From: Streptomyces sp. HPF1205
GTDB taxonomy: Bacteria; Actinomycetota; Actinomycetes; Streptomycetales; Streptomycetaceae
NCBI RefSeq assembly: GCF_020400825.1
Contig: NZ_JAINVH010000012.1
Coordinates: forward strand, 154,075 to 218,074
Direction of reading: 5' to 3'
DNA: 64,000 bases
Each line of letters opens with the position of its first letter. The first letter of the stretch is position 1. Under the pieces are notes generated by a model. That model saw nothing but the letters and a program-made list of their open reading frames with translations, did not search any database and was not told where the DNA came from. This document shows positions 8,850 through 18,500 of this stretch, piece by piece. Both the position numbers and the translations under genes were made by a program.

Positions 8850-8916
8850 CAGCCGTGTTCGCTTTCGTCGACCGCCGTGTTCGATCCCGTGCGTTCTGGG
8901 TGAGGGGAGTGAACGG

Positions 8917-9582
8917 ATGACCCGCTACCCGGACATTCCCAAGCCTACCCGTTCCGGCATCGTCGTCGTCGATCCGCGGCGCGGCACCCCGAGCCAGGTG
9001 ATCGTCATGCAGTTCAACCCCGACAGCCTGGAGCGCAGCATCGCGCCCCAGGCCGCCGGGGCGGACAACTCCTCGGGGGACCGGACGGAGGCCCTTCGCC
9101 TCAAGGGGCCCGCCGTCGAGACGTGGAAGTTCACCGCCGAGGTCGACGCGACCGATCAGTTCGACGTCGCCGCGCCCGACGGGATCCACCCGCAACTGGC
9201 CGCGCTGGAGATGCTGGTGAACCCGGCCGGCGCGCGGCTGCGGGAACTGGAGGCGCTCGCGGCGCTCGGGACGCTGGAGGTCACCCCGATCGAGAGCCCG
9301 CTGACCCTGTTCACCTGGGGGAACAAGCGGGTGCTGCCGGTGCGGCTGACCGAACTGTCCGTCACGGAGGAGGCATTCGACGTCAACCTCAATCCGCTCA
9401 GGGCCGCCGTGGCCATCGGGATGCGGGTCCTGACCACCAGCGACCTGCCGGTCGGACACCGCGGCTACGACCTGTACCTTGCGCACCTCGCGCAGAAGGA
9501 ACGCCTCGCCGGCGCCGCCGCCACCGGGCGGCTCAGCGCCCTCGGGCTGACCGGCATCAGCACCGGCACGGGAGGGATCTGA
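8917..9582 (+). CDS. CIS tube/adaptor protein (Afp7-like N-terminal domain)
   Basis: A 221-residue protein with the CIS_tube-type N-terminal domain: the opening IVVVDPRRG, then VIVMQFNPDSLERSI, and the later LTLFTWGNKRVLPVRLTELSVTEEAFD. In Afp/PVC particles such a protein (Afp7) links the inner tube to the spike hub and also carries a LysM domain; here the LysM unit is in the next gene. It starts with ATG and opens the baseplate operon, 67 bases after the divergent AlkB gene, so the operon promoter probably lies in 8850-8916 or further upstream within the AlkB gene. A 1-base gap separates it from the next ORF. Confidence 0.88.
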   Translation: MTRYPDIPKPTRSGIVVVDPRRGTPSQVIVMQFNPDSLERSIAPQAAGADNSSGDRTEALRLKGPAVETWKFTAEVDATDQFDVAAPDGIHPQLAALEMLVNPAGARLRELEALAALGTLEVTPIESPLTLFTWGNKRVLPVRLTELSVTEEAFDVNLNPLRAAVAIGMRVLTTSDLPVGHRGYDLYLAHLAQKERLAGAAATGRLSALGLTGISTGTGGI

Positions 9583-9583
9583 C

Positions 9584-9946
9584 ATGGCGGCCTCGATGGA
9601 CAACCCGCTGGACGCGCCGGCGCTCACCCGGTCCGGCACCGCGTACCCACGGTCCAGCCGCTACTACGGCATCGCGACCGCCGTGTACACCCAGGCAGAC
9701 GGGGAGCAGGTGACGTACCTGCGGCGCAGGCTGCTGCCGCGGCCCGACAGCCTCGCCGAGATCGGTACGCACACCGTCACCGCGGGCGAACGGCCCGATC
9801 TGCTCGCCGCCCGCTACCTCGGCAACGCCGAGCAGTGGTGGCAGATCGCCGACGCCAATCCCGTCCTCGACCCGCGCGAGCTGACGGACACGCCCGGCCG
9901 AACCCTGCGCATCACGCTGCCCTCGGGGGTGCCCGGCAATGGCTGA
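9584..9946 (+). CDS. LysM-like baseplate adaptor protein
   Basis: A 120-residue protein. The C-terminal half reads as a LysM-like fold: HTVTAGERPDLLAARYLGN, then QWWQIADANPVLDP and a closing strand RTLRITLPSG. In phage and CIS baseplates such modules (gp53/LysM type) clamp the tube initiator to the hub and wedges and do not bind cell wall. It overlaps the following spike-hub gene by 8 bases. With the preceding gene it appears to split the functions of a single Afp7 protein. Confidence 0.85.
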   Translation: MAASMDNPLDAPALTRSGTAYPRSSRYYGIATAVYTQADGEQVTYLRRRLLPRPDSLAEIGTHTVTAGERPDLLAARYLGNAEQWWQIADANPVLDPRELTDTPGRTLRITLPSGVPGNG

Positions 9947-11081
9947 CCGGCCGATCACCACCGGGCCGGTGCGTCTGACACTGATGATGGGCCCGCAGAT
10001 CGCCGTGCCGGTGCCGCGGGAGGTGTCGGACGCGCTGCTGTCCGCGCAGGTGACCGTGGCCTCCGGCCAGCGCAGCGGCTTCCAGCTCGCCTTCGACCTG
10101 GCCAAGCACGGGCTGATCAACACCGTGCTGCTGCCCGGCGGTTACTTCGACCCCAGGACCCGGGTGATCCTCACCGTCACCGTCGAGGGCACGCCGACCG
10201 TCCTCATGGACGGCGTGATCATCCGCCAGGAGGTCGGCATCAGCAACCAGCCCGGCCAGTCCACCCTCACCGTCACCGGCGAGGACCTGACCGTACTGAT
10301 GGACCTCGAGGAGCGGGCCGGCGTGCCCTTCCCCGCGATGCCGCCCGCCGCGCGGGTGCAGGCGATCATCGCGCAGTACGCGCAGTACGGCATCACCCCG
10401 CTCGTGATCCCCGAACTGATCCCGCAGACCCCGATGCCGACCCGGCGCATCGACTTCCAGAAGGGCACCGACCTCGCCTACGTCAACGACCTGGCGAAGG
10501 CCAACGGCTACGTCTTCTACCTCGACCCGGGCCCTGTGCCCGGGTTCAGCAGGGCCTTCTGGGGACCCGAGGTCCGCCTCGGCGAGCCGCAGCACGCCCT
10601 CAGCGTCAACATGGACGGCCTGTCCAACGTCGACCAGCTCACGTTCGCCTTCGACGGCACCGCGCGTGAGCAGCCCGAGGTCCGCGTCCAGTTCCCGACC
10701 ACCCGGGTCTCGGCGATCCTGCCGGTGCCCGAACTGAGCATCCTGCGCCCGCAGCTCGCACAGCGCCCCGCGCCCGCGCTGAAGAAGAAGGTCGTTGCCG
10801 ACACCGCCAAGAAGGACGCCGCCCAGGCGCTCGCCGAGGCGCTCGCGAAGGTCGAGGAGTCCGCCGACGCGGTCACCGGCTCCGGCCGGCTCGACGTGGT
10901 GCGGTACGGGTACCTGCTGCGCCCGCGCGAACTCGTCGGCGTGCGCGGCGCCGGGATCACCTACGACGGGCGCTACTTCGTCAAGTCCGTGACCCACGAC
11001 ATCGGGCGCGGCTCCTTCACCCAGAACTTCACGCTCGCCCGGGAAGGGCTGATCGCCCTGGAGCCCACCGTTGTCCCGTGA
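9939..11081 (+). CDS. spike hub protein, phage late-control D (gpD)/VgrG N-terminal-like
   Basis: A 380-residue baseplate hub protein of the gpD/gp27 family. It begins with beta-rich sequence (PVRLTLMMGPQIAVPVP) and carries the characteristic FDLAKHGLINTVLLPGGYFDPRTRV and DFQKGTDLAYVNDLAKANGYVFYLDPG-type segments, the latter over roughly residues 168-195. A Lys/Ala-rich helical insertion lies near residues 270-310. The C-terminus forms the usual ITYDGRYFVKSVTHD strand pair. This hub would trimerise under the tube and carry the gpV-like spike coded next. In Afp the hub and spike are one protein (Afp8); here they are two genes, with the gpV start just after or overlapping this stop. Confidence 0.88.
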   Translation: MADRPITTGPVRLTLMMGPQIAVPVPREVSDALLSAQVTVASGQRSGFQLAFDLAKHGLINTVLLPGGYFDPRTRVILTVTVEGTPTVLMDGVIIRQEVGISNQPGQSTLTVTGEDLTVLMDLEERAGVPFPAMPPAARVQAIIAQYAQYGITPLVIPELIPQTPMPTRRIDFQKGTDLAYVNDLAKANGYVFYLDPGPVPGFSRAFWGPEVRLGEPQHALSVNMDGLSNVDQLTFAFDGTAREQPEVRVQFPTTRVSAILPVPELSILRPQLAQRPAPALKKKVVADTAKKDAAQALAEALAKVEESADAVTGSGRLDVVRYGYLLRPRELVGVRGAGITYDGRYFVKSVTHDIGRGSFTQNFTLAREGLIALEPTVVP

Positions 11082-11098
11082 CCGCAGGAGACGACCGC

Positions 11099-11611
11099 AT
11101 GGCCGCAGAATCCAGCCGGTACCTCGGCAAGTACCGGGGGACCGTGGTGAACAACATCGACCCCATGGGCATCGGGCGCATCCAGGTTCAGGTGCCCGAC
11201 GTACTCGGGGACGCCCCCTCGTCGTGGGCGATGCCGTGCTTTCCCCTGGCCGGGCCGGGCATGGGGCAGTACCACCTGCCGCCGAAGGACGCCGGGGTGT
11301 GGGTGGAGTTCGAGCAGGGGGACCCCAGCTACCCCATCTGGTCGGGCTGCTGGTACGGGGCGGCGCACGAGGTGCCGCCGGACGCGGGGACCAATCCGCT
11401 CTCGCCGAACGTGGTGCTGCAGACGCCGGGGCAGCGCGCGCTCGTGCTCTCCGACGAGCCCGGCGGTCCGGGGCTCACGCTCAAGCACCCCTCGGGAGCG
11501 TCGATCGTGATCGACGACTCCGGGGTGCACATCAGCAACGGCCAGGGCGCGTCGATCTCGCTCGTCGGCTCGACCGTGACCATCAACCAGGGCGCGCTGA
11601 GCGTGACCTGA
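11099..11611 (+). CDS. baseplate spike protein, gpV/OB-fold family
   Basis: A 170-residue central spike protein. The N-terminal OB-fold shows the gpV pattern YRGTVVNNIDPMGIGRIQV, followed by PCFPLAGPGMGQYHLPP and GVWVEFEQGDPSYPIWSGCWYG. The C-terminus is a short beta-helix-like tail (GASIVIDDSGVHIS). I placed the start at ATG 11099 because AGGAG lies 8 bases upstream; an in-frame GTG at 11078 overlapping the previous stop is possible but has no ribosome site. The product should sit under the hub and carry the PAAR-like tip encoded next. Confidence 0.88.
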   Translation: MAAESSRYLGKYRGTVVNNIDPMGIGRIQVQVPDVLGDAPSSWAMPCFPLAGPGMGQYHLPPKDAGVWVEFEQGDPSYPIWSGCWYGAAHEVPPDAGTNPLSPNVVLQTPGQRALVLSDEPGGPGLTLKHPSGASIVIDDSGVHISNGQGASISLVGSTVTINQGALSVT

Positions 11612-11631
11612 CGGGGGAAAGGTTCTTTGTC

Positions 11632-11952
11632 TTGTCCGGAAACCTGTTGAACACGGCGGCCACCGTCACCTGCCCGCACGGCGGGAAGGCCACCGCGCTG
11701 CCCACGCAGGGGCGGGTCGTGGCGGCCGGCGGTCCGGTCACCACCGAGGCCGACGTATGGACCGTGGCCGGGTGCACGCTCACCGACAGCCCGTGCACCA
11801 CGGTCCGCTGCACCAGCCCGTCGGGCCGGATCGCCGTGAACGGCTCGCCCGCCCTGCTGCAGTCCTCCACCGCTTTGTGCCTGAACGCGGGGGGCGCCGC
11901 CCAGGGGCCGCCGAACACCGTGGTCGTCCAGCAGCGGGTGGTGGGACGGTGA
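11632..11952 (+). CDS. PAAR-like spike tip protein
   Basis: A 106-residue protein from a TTG start at 11632 with a GGGGGAAAGG ribosome site about 9 bases upstream. It opens LLNTAATVTCPHGGKAT and repeats short Gly/Pro-bounded segments with four further Cys residues, matching the PAAR-like (DUF4280-type) tip proteins found after gpV in eCIS loci. Such proteins bind a metal and sharpen the spike. Its stop overlaps the gp25 start by 4 bases (GTGA). It is slightly longer than classic PAAR proteins. Confidence 0.82.
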   Translation: MSGNLLNTAATVTCPHGGKATALPTQGRVVAAGGPVTTEADVWTVAGCTLTDSPCTTVRCTSPSGRIAVNGSPALLQSSTALCLNAGGAAQGPPNTVVVQQRVVGR

Positions 11953-12389
11953 CCCCCCGCACCAGGCGTACGACCGCCCCTGCGCGCGTCGTGGACCTGC
12001 CCGCGCAGCCGGCCGGTCCGCGCCGCAGCGACATCGCGTTCCCGTTCCGCGTCGACCGGCGCGGACGCACCGCGGAGGCCGGATACGACGACCACGTCCG
12101 GGACATGATCGAGCAGTTGCTCTTCACCGGGCCGGGGGAGCGTGTCATGCGGCCGGACTTCGGGTGCGGGCTTTTGGACCTGGTGTTCGCGCCCGCGGGC
12201 CCGGAGGTCGCCTCGGCGCTGCAGTTGTCCGTCCAGGCCGCGCTGCAACGCTGGCTGGGCGACGTCATCGAGGTCGAGTCGCTCGACGTGACGGGCGAGG
12301 AGAGCGTGGTGCGGGTGGAGCTGGCGTACACGGTGCTGCGCACGGGGACGCGACGCACCGACGTGTTCGAGGGGGGCGCAGGCGCATGA
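11949..12389 (+). CDS. gp25-like baseplate wedge protein
   Basis: A 146-residue protein starting at GTG 11949, overlapping the PAAR stop. The gp25 family signature is clear: DIAFPFRVD, then the helix DDHVRDMIEQLLFTGPGERVMRPDFGCGLLDLVF, where the GERxMRPxFGxG motif is diagnostic. gp25 docks the sheath initiator to the gp6/gp7 wedges. Both gene junctions are four-base overlaps, so it is coupled to the PAAR and baseplate-J genes. Confidence 0.9.
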   Translation: MTPRTRRTTAPARVVDLPAQPAGPRRSDIAFPFRVDRRGRTAEAGYDDHVRDMIEQLLFTGPGERVMRPDFGCGLLDLVFAPAGPEVASALQLSVQAALQRWLGDVIEVESLDVTGEESVVRVELAYTVLRTGTRRTDVFEGGAGA

Positions 12390-15300
12390 GTACGGACTGC
12401 CGCGACGAGCGGCGGCGCAGGGACGTCCGGGCCGCCCGGCTGAACGGCGTGGACGGGGTCGAGGTGAGCGACGACGGGCTCACCCTCACGGTCACGTTCC
12501 TGGGCAAGGCGCCTCACCACGTGCACCCGGGCAACATCCTCATCACCGGCGGCCGCCGGATCACCGGCCTGCGCGCGGTCGAGGTCACCGTCGAGCGCGC
12601 GCAGGACCCCGAACTCGACGACCGGATGCACGTGCGGCTCGACCGCTGCGGGGACACCTCCCCGTACCGGCTGTGCGTCGTCGAGTCCGACGCGTACGGG
12701 CGGCCGGGCACGCGGCCGTACCGCGGGTTCGATCCGCGCTATCACTGCGCCGGCTTCTCCTTCCAGGCGGGCGGCCCGACCCCGTACGACTGCCGGGACG
12801 ACGAGGAGAGTCCGCCGCAGTACCCGCGGCGGCCGGTCATCGACTACACCGCGCGCGACTACGACAGCCTGCGACGCCTGGTGCTGGAGCGGCTCAGCCT
12901 GACCGCGCCCGCCTGGGTCGAACGGCACGCTCCCGACCTCGGGCTGACCCTCGTCGAACTGCTCGCCCACACCGCCGACCAGCTCTCCTACCAGCAGGAC
13001 GCGGTGGCGACCGAGGCGTATCTGGACACCGCGCGGCGCCGGGTCTCGGTGCGCCGGCACGTCCGGCTGATCGACTACGCGATGCACGACGGGTGCAACG
13101 CCCGCACGTTCGTCGCGCTGGAGGCCGAGCAGCAGCTCACGCTCGGCCGGGGCGAGTTCCGGTTCGCGGCCCTCGACCTGAGCGGGCTCGACGTGCGGGA
13201 GCGGCCCGACCTCGGCACCGTGATCGCCGACGAGGACCTGGACGCCCTGTCCGGGCGGGTCCGCCTGGAGGTCTTCGAACCGCTGCCCGGCGGCGACTTC
13301 ACCGTGCGGCCCGAGCACAACGCCATCAGGCTGTGGACCTGGGGCGACGAGGAGTGCGTCCTGCCCGCGGGGGCCACCTCGGCCTCCCTGCGGGACGGCG
13401 AGGGACCCGGCCGGCCCCGCCGGCTGAAGCTGCGGCCGGGTGACCTGCTGCTGCTGGAAGAGGTGCTCGACCCGCGCACCGGCACGGCCGCGGGCGCCGA
13501 TCCGGCCCACCGTCAGGTGGTCCGGCTCACCGAGGTCACCCCGCTCACCGACACGCTCTACGACCAGCACGTGCTGGAGGTCTCCTGGGCCACCGAGGAC
13601 GCCCTCGCCTTCCCGCTGTGCGTCTCGGCGCGCGGCGGCGCCGACTGCGCACCGATGCACGACGTCGGCGTCGCGCGCGGCAACGTCGTCCTCGTCGACC
13701 ACGGCCGCTCCCTCACCTTCTGCGGCGCCGCGCCCGAGTCCTTCGACGTACCGCGGGGCGCGGTGACCCCCGCCTCCTGTGAGCCGCCCGCCTTCGGCTG
13801 CGCGGACGAGCGCACCGATACCGACGACGCGACCGCCACCCTGCACGCCCTGCTCGACCGGACCCGCGCCGGCCGCCGGCTCGGCCCCGACCAGGTCCGT
13901 GAGGCCGCCGCGGTAGTGGGCGAGGCCGCCGTCACCCGCGCCGGGATCACCCTTCGGCTCGGCCCCGGCGGAGCCGAGAGCGTCGAACCGGCCACCGCCG
14001 ACGCGCAGGCGACCGCGCTGGTGACGCTCATCGCCCAGGTCACCTACCCGGCGATCGCCCCGCGCCCCCGCCCCGTACTGCGCTTCGCCCAGGTGACCCA
14101 GGCGGCGCCCTACCCCGAGCCGGCCCAGGTCGCCGCCGCCCAGGCCCACCTGCTGGCCGCGATCCCGCAGCGGGTACGGACACGGCTGCAGGACCTGTGG
14201 CACGCGGCCGAGAACGGCGCGGAACCGACCGAGGCGGAGACGGCCGAGCTGACCGTGCTGTTCGGGGCGTCCACGCTGCGGCGGTACGGCTTCCCCGAAC
14301 GGCCGGCGCACGCACTGCGCGAGCTGATCGCCCGCTTCGAGCGGCTCCTGGACGGCAAGCTGCGGCGACTGGAGGTGCTCACCGCCCGCGCCCGCGCCGG
14401 CACCGTGCTGCACGCCTACGTCGTATGGGAGGCCGCGCAGAGCTGGGGCGAGCGGTACACCGCCGGACTCGACCCGGCCGACCCGGTACTGGCCGGGCCG
14501 GCCCGCGCGGTGAACGGGCAGAACCCCCGCGCCGCGCTGCCCGCCGTACGGGCCGGCGCGGGCGACGGCGTGTGGACGCCCCGGCGCGACCTGCTGCGCA
14601 GCGGGCCGCGCGACCGCCACCTGGTGGGCGAGGTGGAGAACGACGGACGGCTGGCCCTGCGGTTCGGCGACGGCAGGCACGGCGCCCCGCCACCGCCCGG
14701 CGCCCGGCTGGAGGTGGCCTACCGCGTCGGAAACGGCATCGCGGGCAACGTCGGCGCCGACGCCATCAGCCACCTCGTGGTCTGCCGCGACGCGCCCGCC
14801 CGCAAGTCGCGCAAGGGCGGCCCCCTCGCCGTCACCCGGGTCCGCAACCCGCTGCCCGCGACGGGCGGCACCGAGCCCGAGGCGCTCGACGACGTACGGC
14901 AACTCGCGCCGCCGGCCCTGAAGCGGACCCGGCTGCGGGCCGTCACCGGCGAGGACTACGCCGAACTGGCCGGCCGGGTGCCCGGTGTGCAGCGCGCCGC
15001 CGCCGACATCCGCTGGACCGGCAGCGTCCAGGAGGTCCACGTCGCCGTGGACCCCGTGGGCACCGACGCCCCTTCCCGGACCTTGCTCGACGCCGTGGCG
15101 CACTCGCTGACCCCGTACCGGCGCATCGGGCACGACCTCGTGGTGCGCCCGGCGACGCTGGTCCCACTGGACGTCCAGGTGACCGTGCTCCTGGCGCCCG
15201 GCCACCAGCGCGGCCACGTCCTGGCCGAACTGCGCCGGGTGCTGGGCAACGGCCGTGTGCCCGGCGGGCGGCTCGGGTTCTTCCACCCGGACGCGCTCGT

Positions 15301-15526
15301 CTTCGGCGAACCGGTGCGGGTCAGCGGCCTCGTCGCGGTCGCCGCCGCCGTACCCGGAGTGCTCAGCGCCCAGGTGACCCGGCTGCGCCGGCTGTTCCGG
15401 CCCGACGACGGCGAACTCGCCGCCGGGCTGCTCCGCGTCGGCCCGCTGGAGGTCGCGGCGTGCGACAACGACCCCGACCGGCCCGAGAACGGCCGGCTCT
15501 CGCTCGTGATCGGAGGTGGCCGATGA
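12386..15526 (+). CDS. baseplate J (gp6)-like assembly protein, first copy
   Basis: A 1046-residue baseplate wedge protein starting at ATG 12386 (ATGA overlap with gp25). The C-terminal third shows the baseplate-J pattern: VAYRVGNGIAGNVGADAIS, NPLPATGGTEPEALDDVRQLAP, and the TGEDYAELAGRVPGVQRA segment found in gp6/Afp11. The N-terminal region includes RPVIDYTARDYDSLRRLV, typical of the putative baseplate assembly family seen in actinobacterial tails and eCIS. Long internal insertions make it larger than phage gpJ. It probably forms the wedge ring with the next protein. Confidence 0.9.
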   Translation: MSTDCRDERRRRDVRAARLNGVDGVEVSDDGLTLTVTFLGKAPHHVHPGNILITGGRRITGLRAVEVTVERAQDPELDDRMHVRLDRCGDTSPYRLCVVESDAYGRPGTRPYRGFDPRYHCAGFSFQAGGPTPYDCRDDEESPPQYPRRPVIDYTARDYDSLRRLVLERLSLTAPAWVERHAPDLGLTLVELLAHTADQLSYQQDAVATEAYLDTARRRVSVRRHVRLIDYAMHDGCNARTFVALEAEQQLTLGRGEFRFAALDLSGLDVRERPDLGTVIADEDLDALSGRVRLEVFEPLPGGDFTVRPEHNAIRLWTWGDEECVLPAGATSASLRDGEGPGRPRRLKLRPGDLLLLEEVLDPRTGTAAGADPAHRQVVRLTEVTPLTDTLYDQHVLEVSWATEDALAFPLCVSARGGADCAPMHDVGVARGNVVLVDHGRSLTFCGAAPESFDVPRGAVTPASCEPPAFGCADERTDTDDATATLHALLDRTRAGRRLGPDQVREAAAVVGEAAVTRAGITLRLGPGGAESVEPATADAQATALVTLIAQVTYPAIAPRPRPVLRFAQVTQAAPYPEPAQVAAAQAHLLAAIPQRVRTRLQDLWHAAENGAEPTEAETAELTVLFGASTLRRYGFPERPAHALRELIARFERLLDGKLRRLEVLTARARAGTVLHAYVVWEAAQSWGERYTAGLDPADPVLAGPARAVNGQNPRAALPAVRAGAGDGVWTPRRDLLRSGPRDRHLVGEVENDGRLALRFGDGRHGAPPPPGARLEVAYRVGNGIAGNVGADAISHLVVCRDAPARKSRKGGPLAVTRVRNPLPATGGTEPEALDDVRQLAPPALKRTRLRAVTGEDYAELAGRVPGVQRAAADIRWTGSVQEVHVAVDPVGTDAPSRTLLDAVAHSLTPYRRIGHDLVVRPATLVPLDVQVTVLLAPGHQRGHVLAELRRVLGNGRVPGGRLGFFHPDALVFGEPVRVSGLVAVAAAVPGVLSAQVTRLRRLFRPDDGELAAGLLRVGPLEVAACDNDPDRPENGRLSLVIGGGR

Positions 15527-18500
15527 CCGGCACCGACTGCCGTTGCGGCTGCGGCGGCGCCGGCGCGCCCACGCCCGCGTCGCTGTTCAACCCGCCCGGC
15601 CGCAGCGAACTGCGGTACCGGATCGGCGAGTACGGCACATTCCTGGCCACCATGCTCGACCGGCTGTCGGGCCCCGCCTACCCGGCCCTGCGCGACCTGA
15701 CGGTGCGCACCCTCGACGACCCGGCGATCGCGCTGATCGACGCCTGGGCGGTCCTGGGCGACCTGCTCACCTTCTACTCCGAGCGCACCGCCGACGAAGG
15801 CTACCTGCGCACCGCCACGGAAGACGCCTCGCTCGCCCTGCTCGGCCGGCTGGTCGGGCACCGGCCGCGCCCCGGGGTGGCCGCCGACAGCTTCGTGGCG
15901 TACACCCTCGACCGCGACCCGCGCACCGGCCAGGAGGCCGCCGTCACCATCCCGCGCGGCGCCCGCTCCCAGAGCGTTCCGGGACCCGGCGAGGAGCCGC
16001 AGTCCTTCGAGACCGACGAGGACCTGCCCGCCCGCTGGTCGTGGAACGAACTCCCCGTACTGCTGCGGCGCCCCTACCAGCTGACGGCCGATCATCTGCG
16101 GCGGCGGGCACGGATCTTCGCCGCGGGGACGGCCAACAACATCAAGCCCGGCGATCAGCTGCTGTTCGTCTTCAGCGCCGAGAAGACGGCCGACCGCAGC
16201 CGGCGGGTGCTGCTGCCGGTGCCGGACGTCAGCGTCGACCGGGACAGCGGTACCACCGCCATCGGTCTGCCGCGGCCCGCGCTCCCCACCCTCGAAGGGC
16301 TCGTCACCGAACTGGGCGACTGGATCACCCCCGGCAGCGAGGGCCGGCCCAACCCCGGTCCGTACCCCTGGCCGAGCGGAAGCCGGATCGTCACCGCGTT
16401 CGACACCGACGTGCTCGCCCCGCTCCGCGAGGGCGGCCTGCAACTGATCACCACGGTCGCGAAGTTCGCCGACGTGCTGGACCGCACGATCGAACGGCTG
16501 CGGGAGGCCGAGGAGTTCGCCCGCGACTACCCGGACGTCGCCGACTGGTTCGAGGCGCTGGACACCGAACTGGTCACGCTGCGGACCACCGCCCTGCAAC
16601 TCGAGCCCCCGCAGCCGCCGGAGGACGACCACAAGGCCGCGGTGGCGCCGCCCGGTTCCGGCGAGGACGGGCCCGCCACGGTCGCCGACCCGGCCGTCAG
16701 CGGCCTCGGCCCCCTGCTCGCCGCGCTGCGCAAGACCGCGGCGCGCCCACCCGCGAACGCCCGTCACCTCGCCCGCGACCCCGAGCACATCTACGCCCCC
16801 GGCTCCGATTCCGCCGCCCAGTTGCTCCCCGCGCTCGACCCGCGCCTCGCCGACGGCCTCTACGCCGCCTGGCGCGCCGTCGACCTGACCGTGCCGCTCG
16901 CACTGCGCGAGGTCCAGGCGATGCGGGTCACCGCCACCCCGTTCGGCGCGACCGCACCGCTCAAACCCGTCTACGACGCCGCCAACCACGTCATCCGCAA
17001 CGACGAGTGGCCGCTGACCGGCACCAAGCTCGTCAGCATGCGCGTGGGGTACGACGACCCCGGGGTCGTACCGCGGCAGGCCGAATTCGGCTACACCGAG
17101 GGGGGCGGCTCGGTCAGCACCTCGTTCTCACTGCCCCGCGACGACGGCCCCCACGAGTTCGGCCCCGGCCGCATCGAACTGACCACCACTGAACCGGCCC
17201 AGCCGCAGCGCCGCCAGGCCGACGCCAGGGAGCCGGGCGTCACGGCCGAGCTCCTGCCCGACCTGCCCGAGCGGACCGTCTTCGTCTCCCGGACCGGTGA
17301 CGACGGCCGGGTCCACGTCACGATCACGGGGGCGGGCGCGGGCGCGGACTTCGACCGGCGCCTCGCACCCGGAGACGAGGAGACCGCGACGCAAGGGGAG
17401 TGGAAGGTGCTCGTGCGGCGCGCCGCCGCCTCGGACCCGCCCTCGGTCGAGCTGACCTTCACCTCCCAGCTCGCCCCGACCTCCCGTAACGTCATCGCTC
17501 TCGACGCGGTCTACGACGGCATCGCCGCGGGCAGTTGGGTCGTGGTGGACAGGCCGCGCAAGGGCGTGCCGGGCCAGGTCCCCGGTGACCCGAAGCTGTC
17601 CCGGGTCGTCACCCGCGTCAGCGGCGCGCGCGTCCTGTCCCGCGCGGACTTCGGCGTCACCGGCAAGGTCACCGAACTCACCCTTGAGGACCCCTGGCTG
17701 GACGAACAGGACACGCTGCTCTCGCAGATCCGCGACACCACCGTCTACGCCCGCGGTGAGGGCCTGCGACTCGCCCCGGAACCGGTCACCGACGACGTCG
17801 CCGGGGACACGATCGAACTGGCCGGCCTCTACGACGGCCTGGCCCCCGGCCGCTGGATCATCGTCACCGGCGAACGCACCGACATCCCCGCGACGCCCGG
17901 CGTCACCGGCACCGAACTCGCCATGGTGGCGGGCGTCGAGCAGGACGTGGACCCGGCACTGCCCGGCGACACCGTCCACACCACCCTGCATCTGACCGCC
18001 GCCCTCGCGTACCGCTACAAGCGGCAGACGGTGAGGATCCACGGCAACGTGGCCCACGCCACCCACGGCGCCACCCGGGACGAGCCGATCGGCAGCGGCG
18101 ACGCGAGCAGGCCCGGCCAGACCTTCGCGCTCTGGCAGTCCCCGCTGACCTGGCTCGCCGCCGACACCCCGGAGGGCGCGCGAAGCACCCTGCAGATCCG
18201 CGTCGACGGCGTCCTGTGGCACGAGGTCGACAGCCTCGCCGGCCGCGGGCCCAAGGAGCGTGTCTACGTCACCGGCACCGCCGACGACGGACGGATCACC
18301 GTGACCTTCGGCGACGGCGTGCACGGCGCACGGCTGCCCACCGGGCAGGAGAACGTCCGCGCACGCTACCGGGTGGGCATCGGCAAAGCCGCCAACGTCG
18401 CCGCCGGCCGGATCACCCAGCCCACCACCAGGCCGCTCGGCGTCTCGGCGGTGACCAACCCGCTGCCCGCCACGGGCGGCGCCGACCCCGACGGCCCGGG

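Noticed and set aside
11780..15286. Antisense open frame of 1168 codons opposite gp25 and baseplate J
   Set aside because: Shadow of the GC-biased plus-strand genes; no recognisable domain and no plausible ribosome site.
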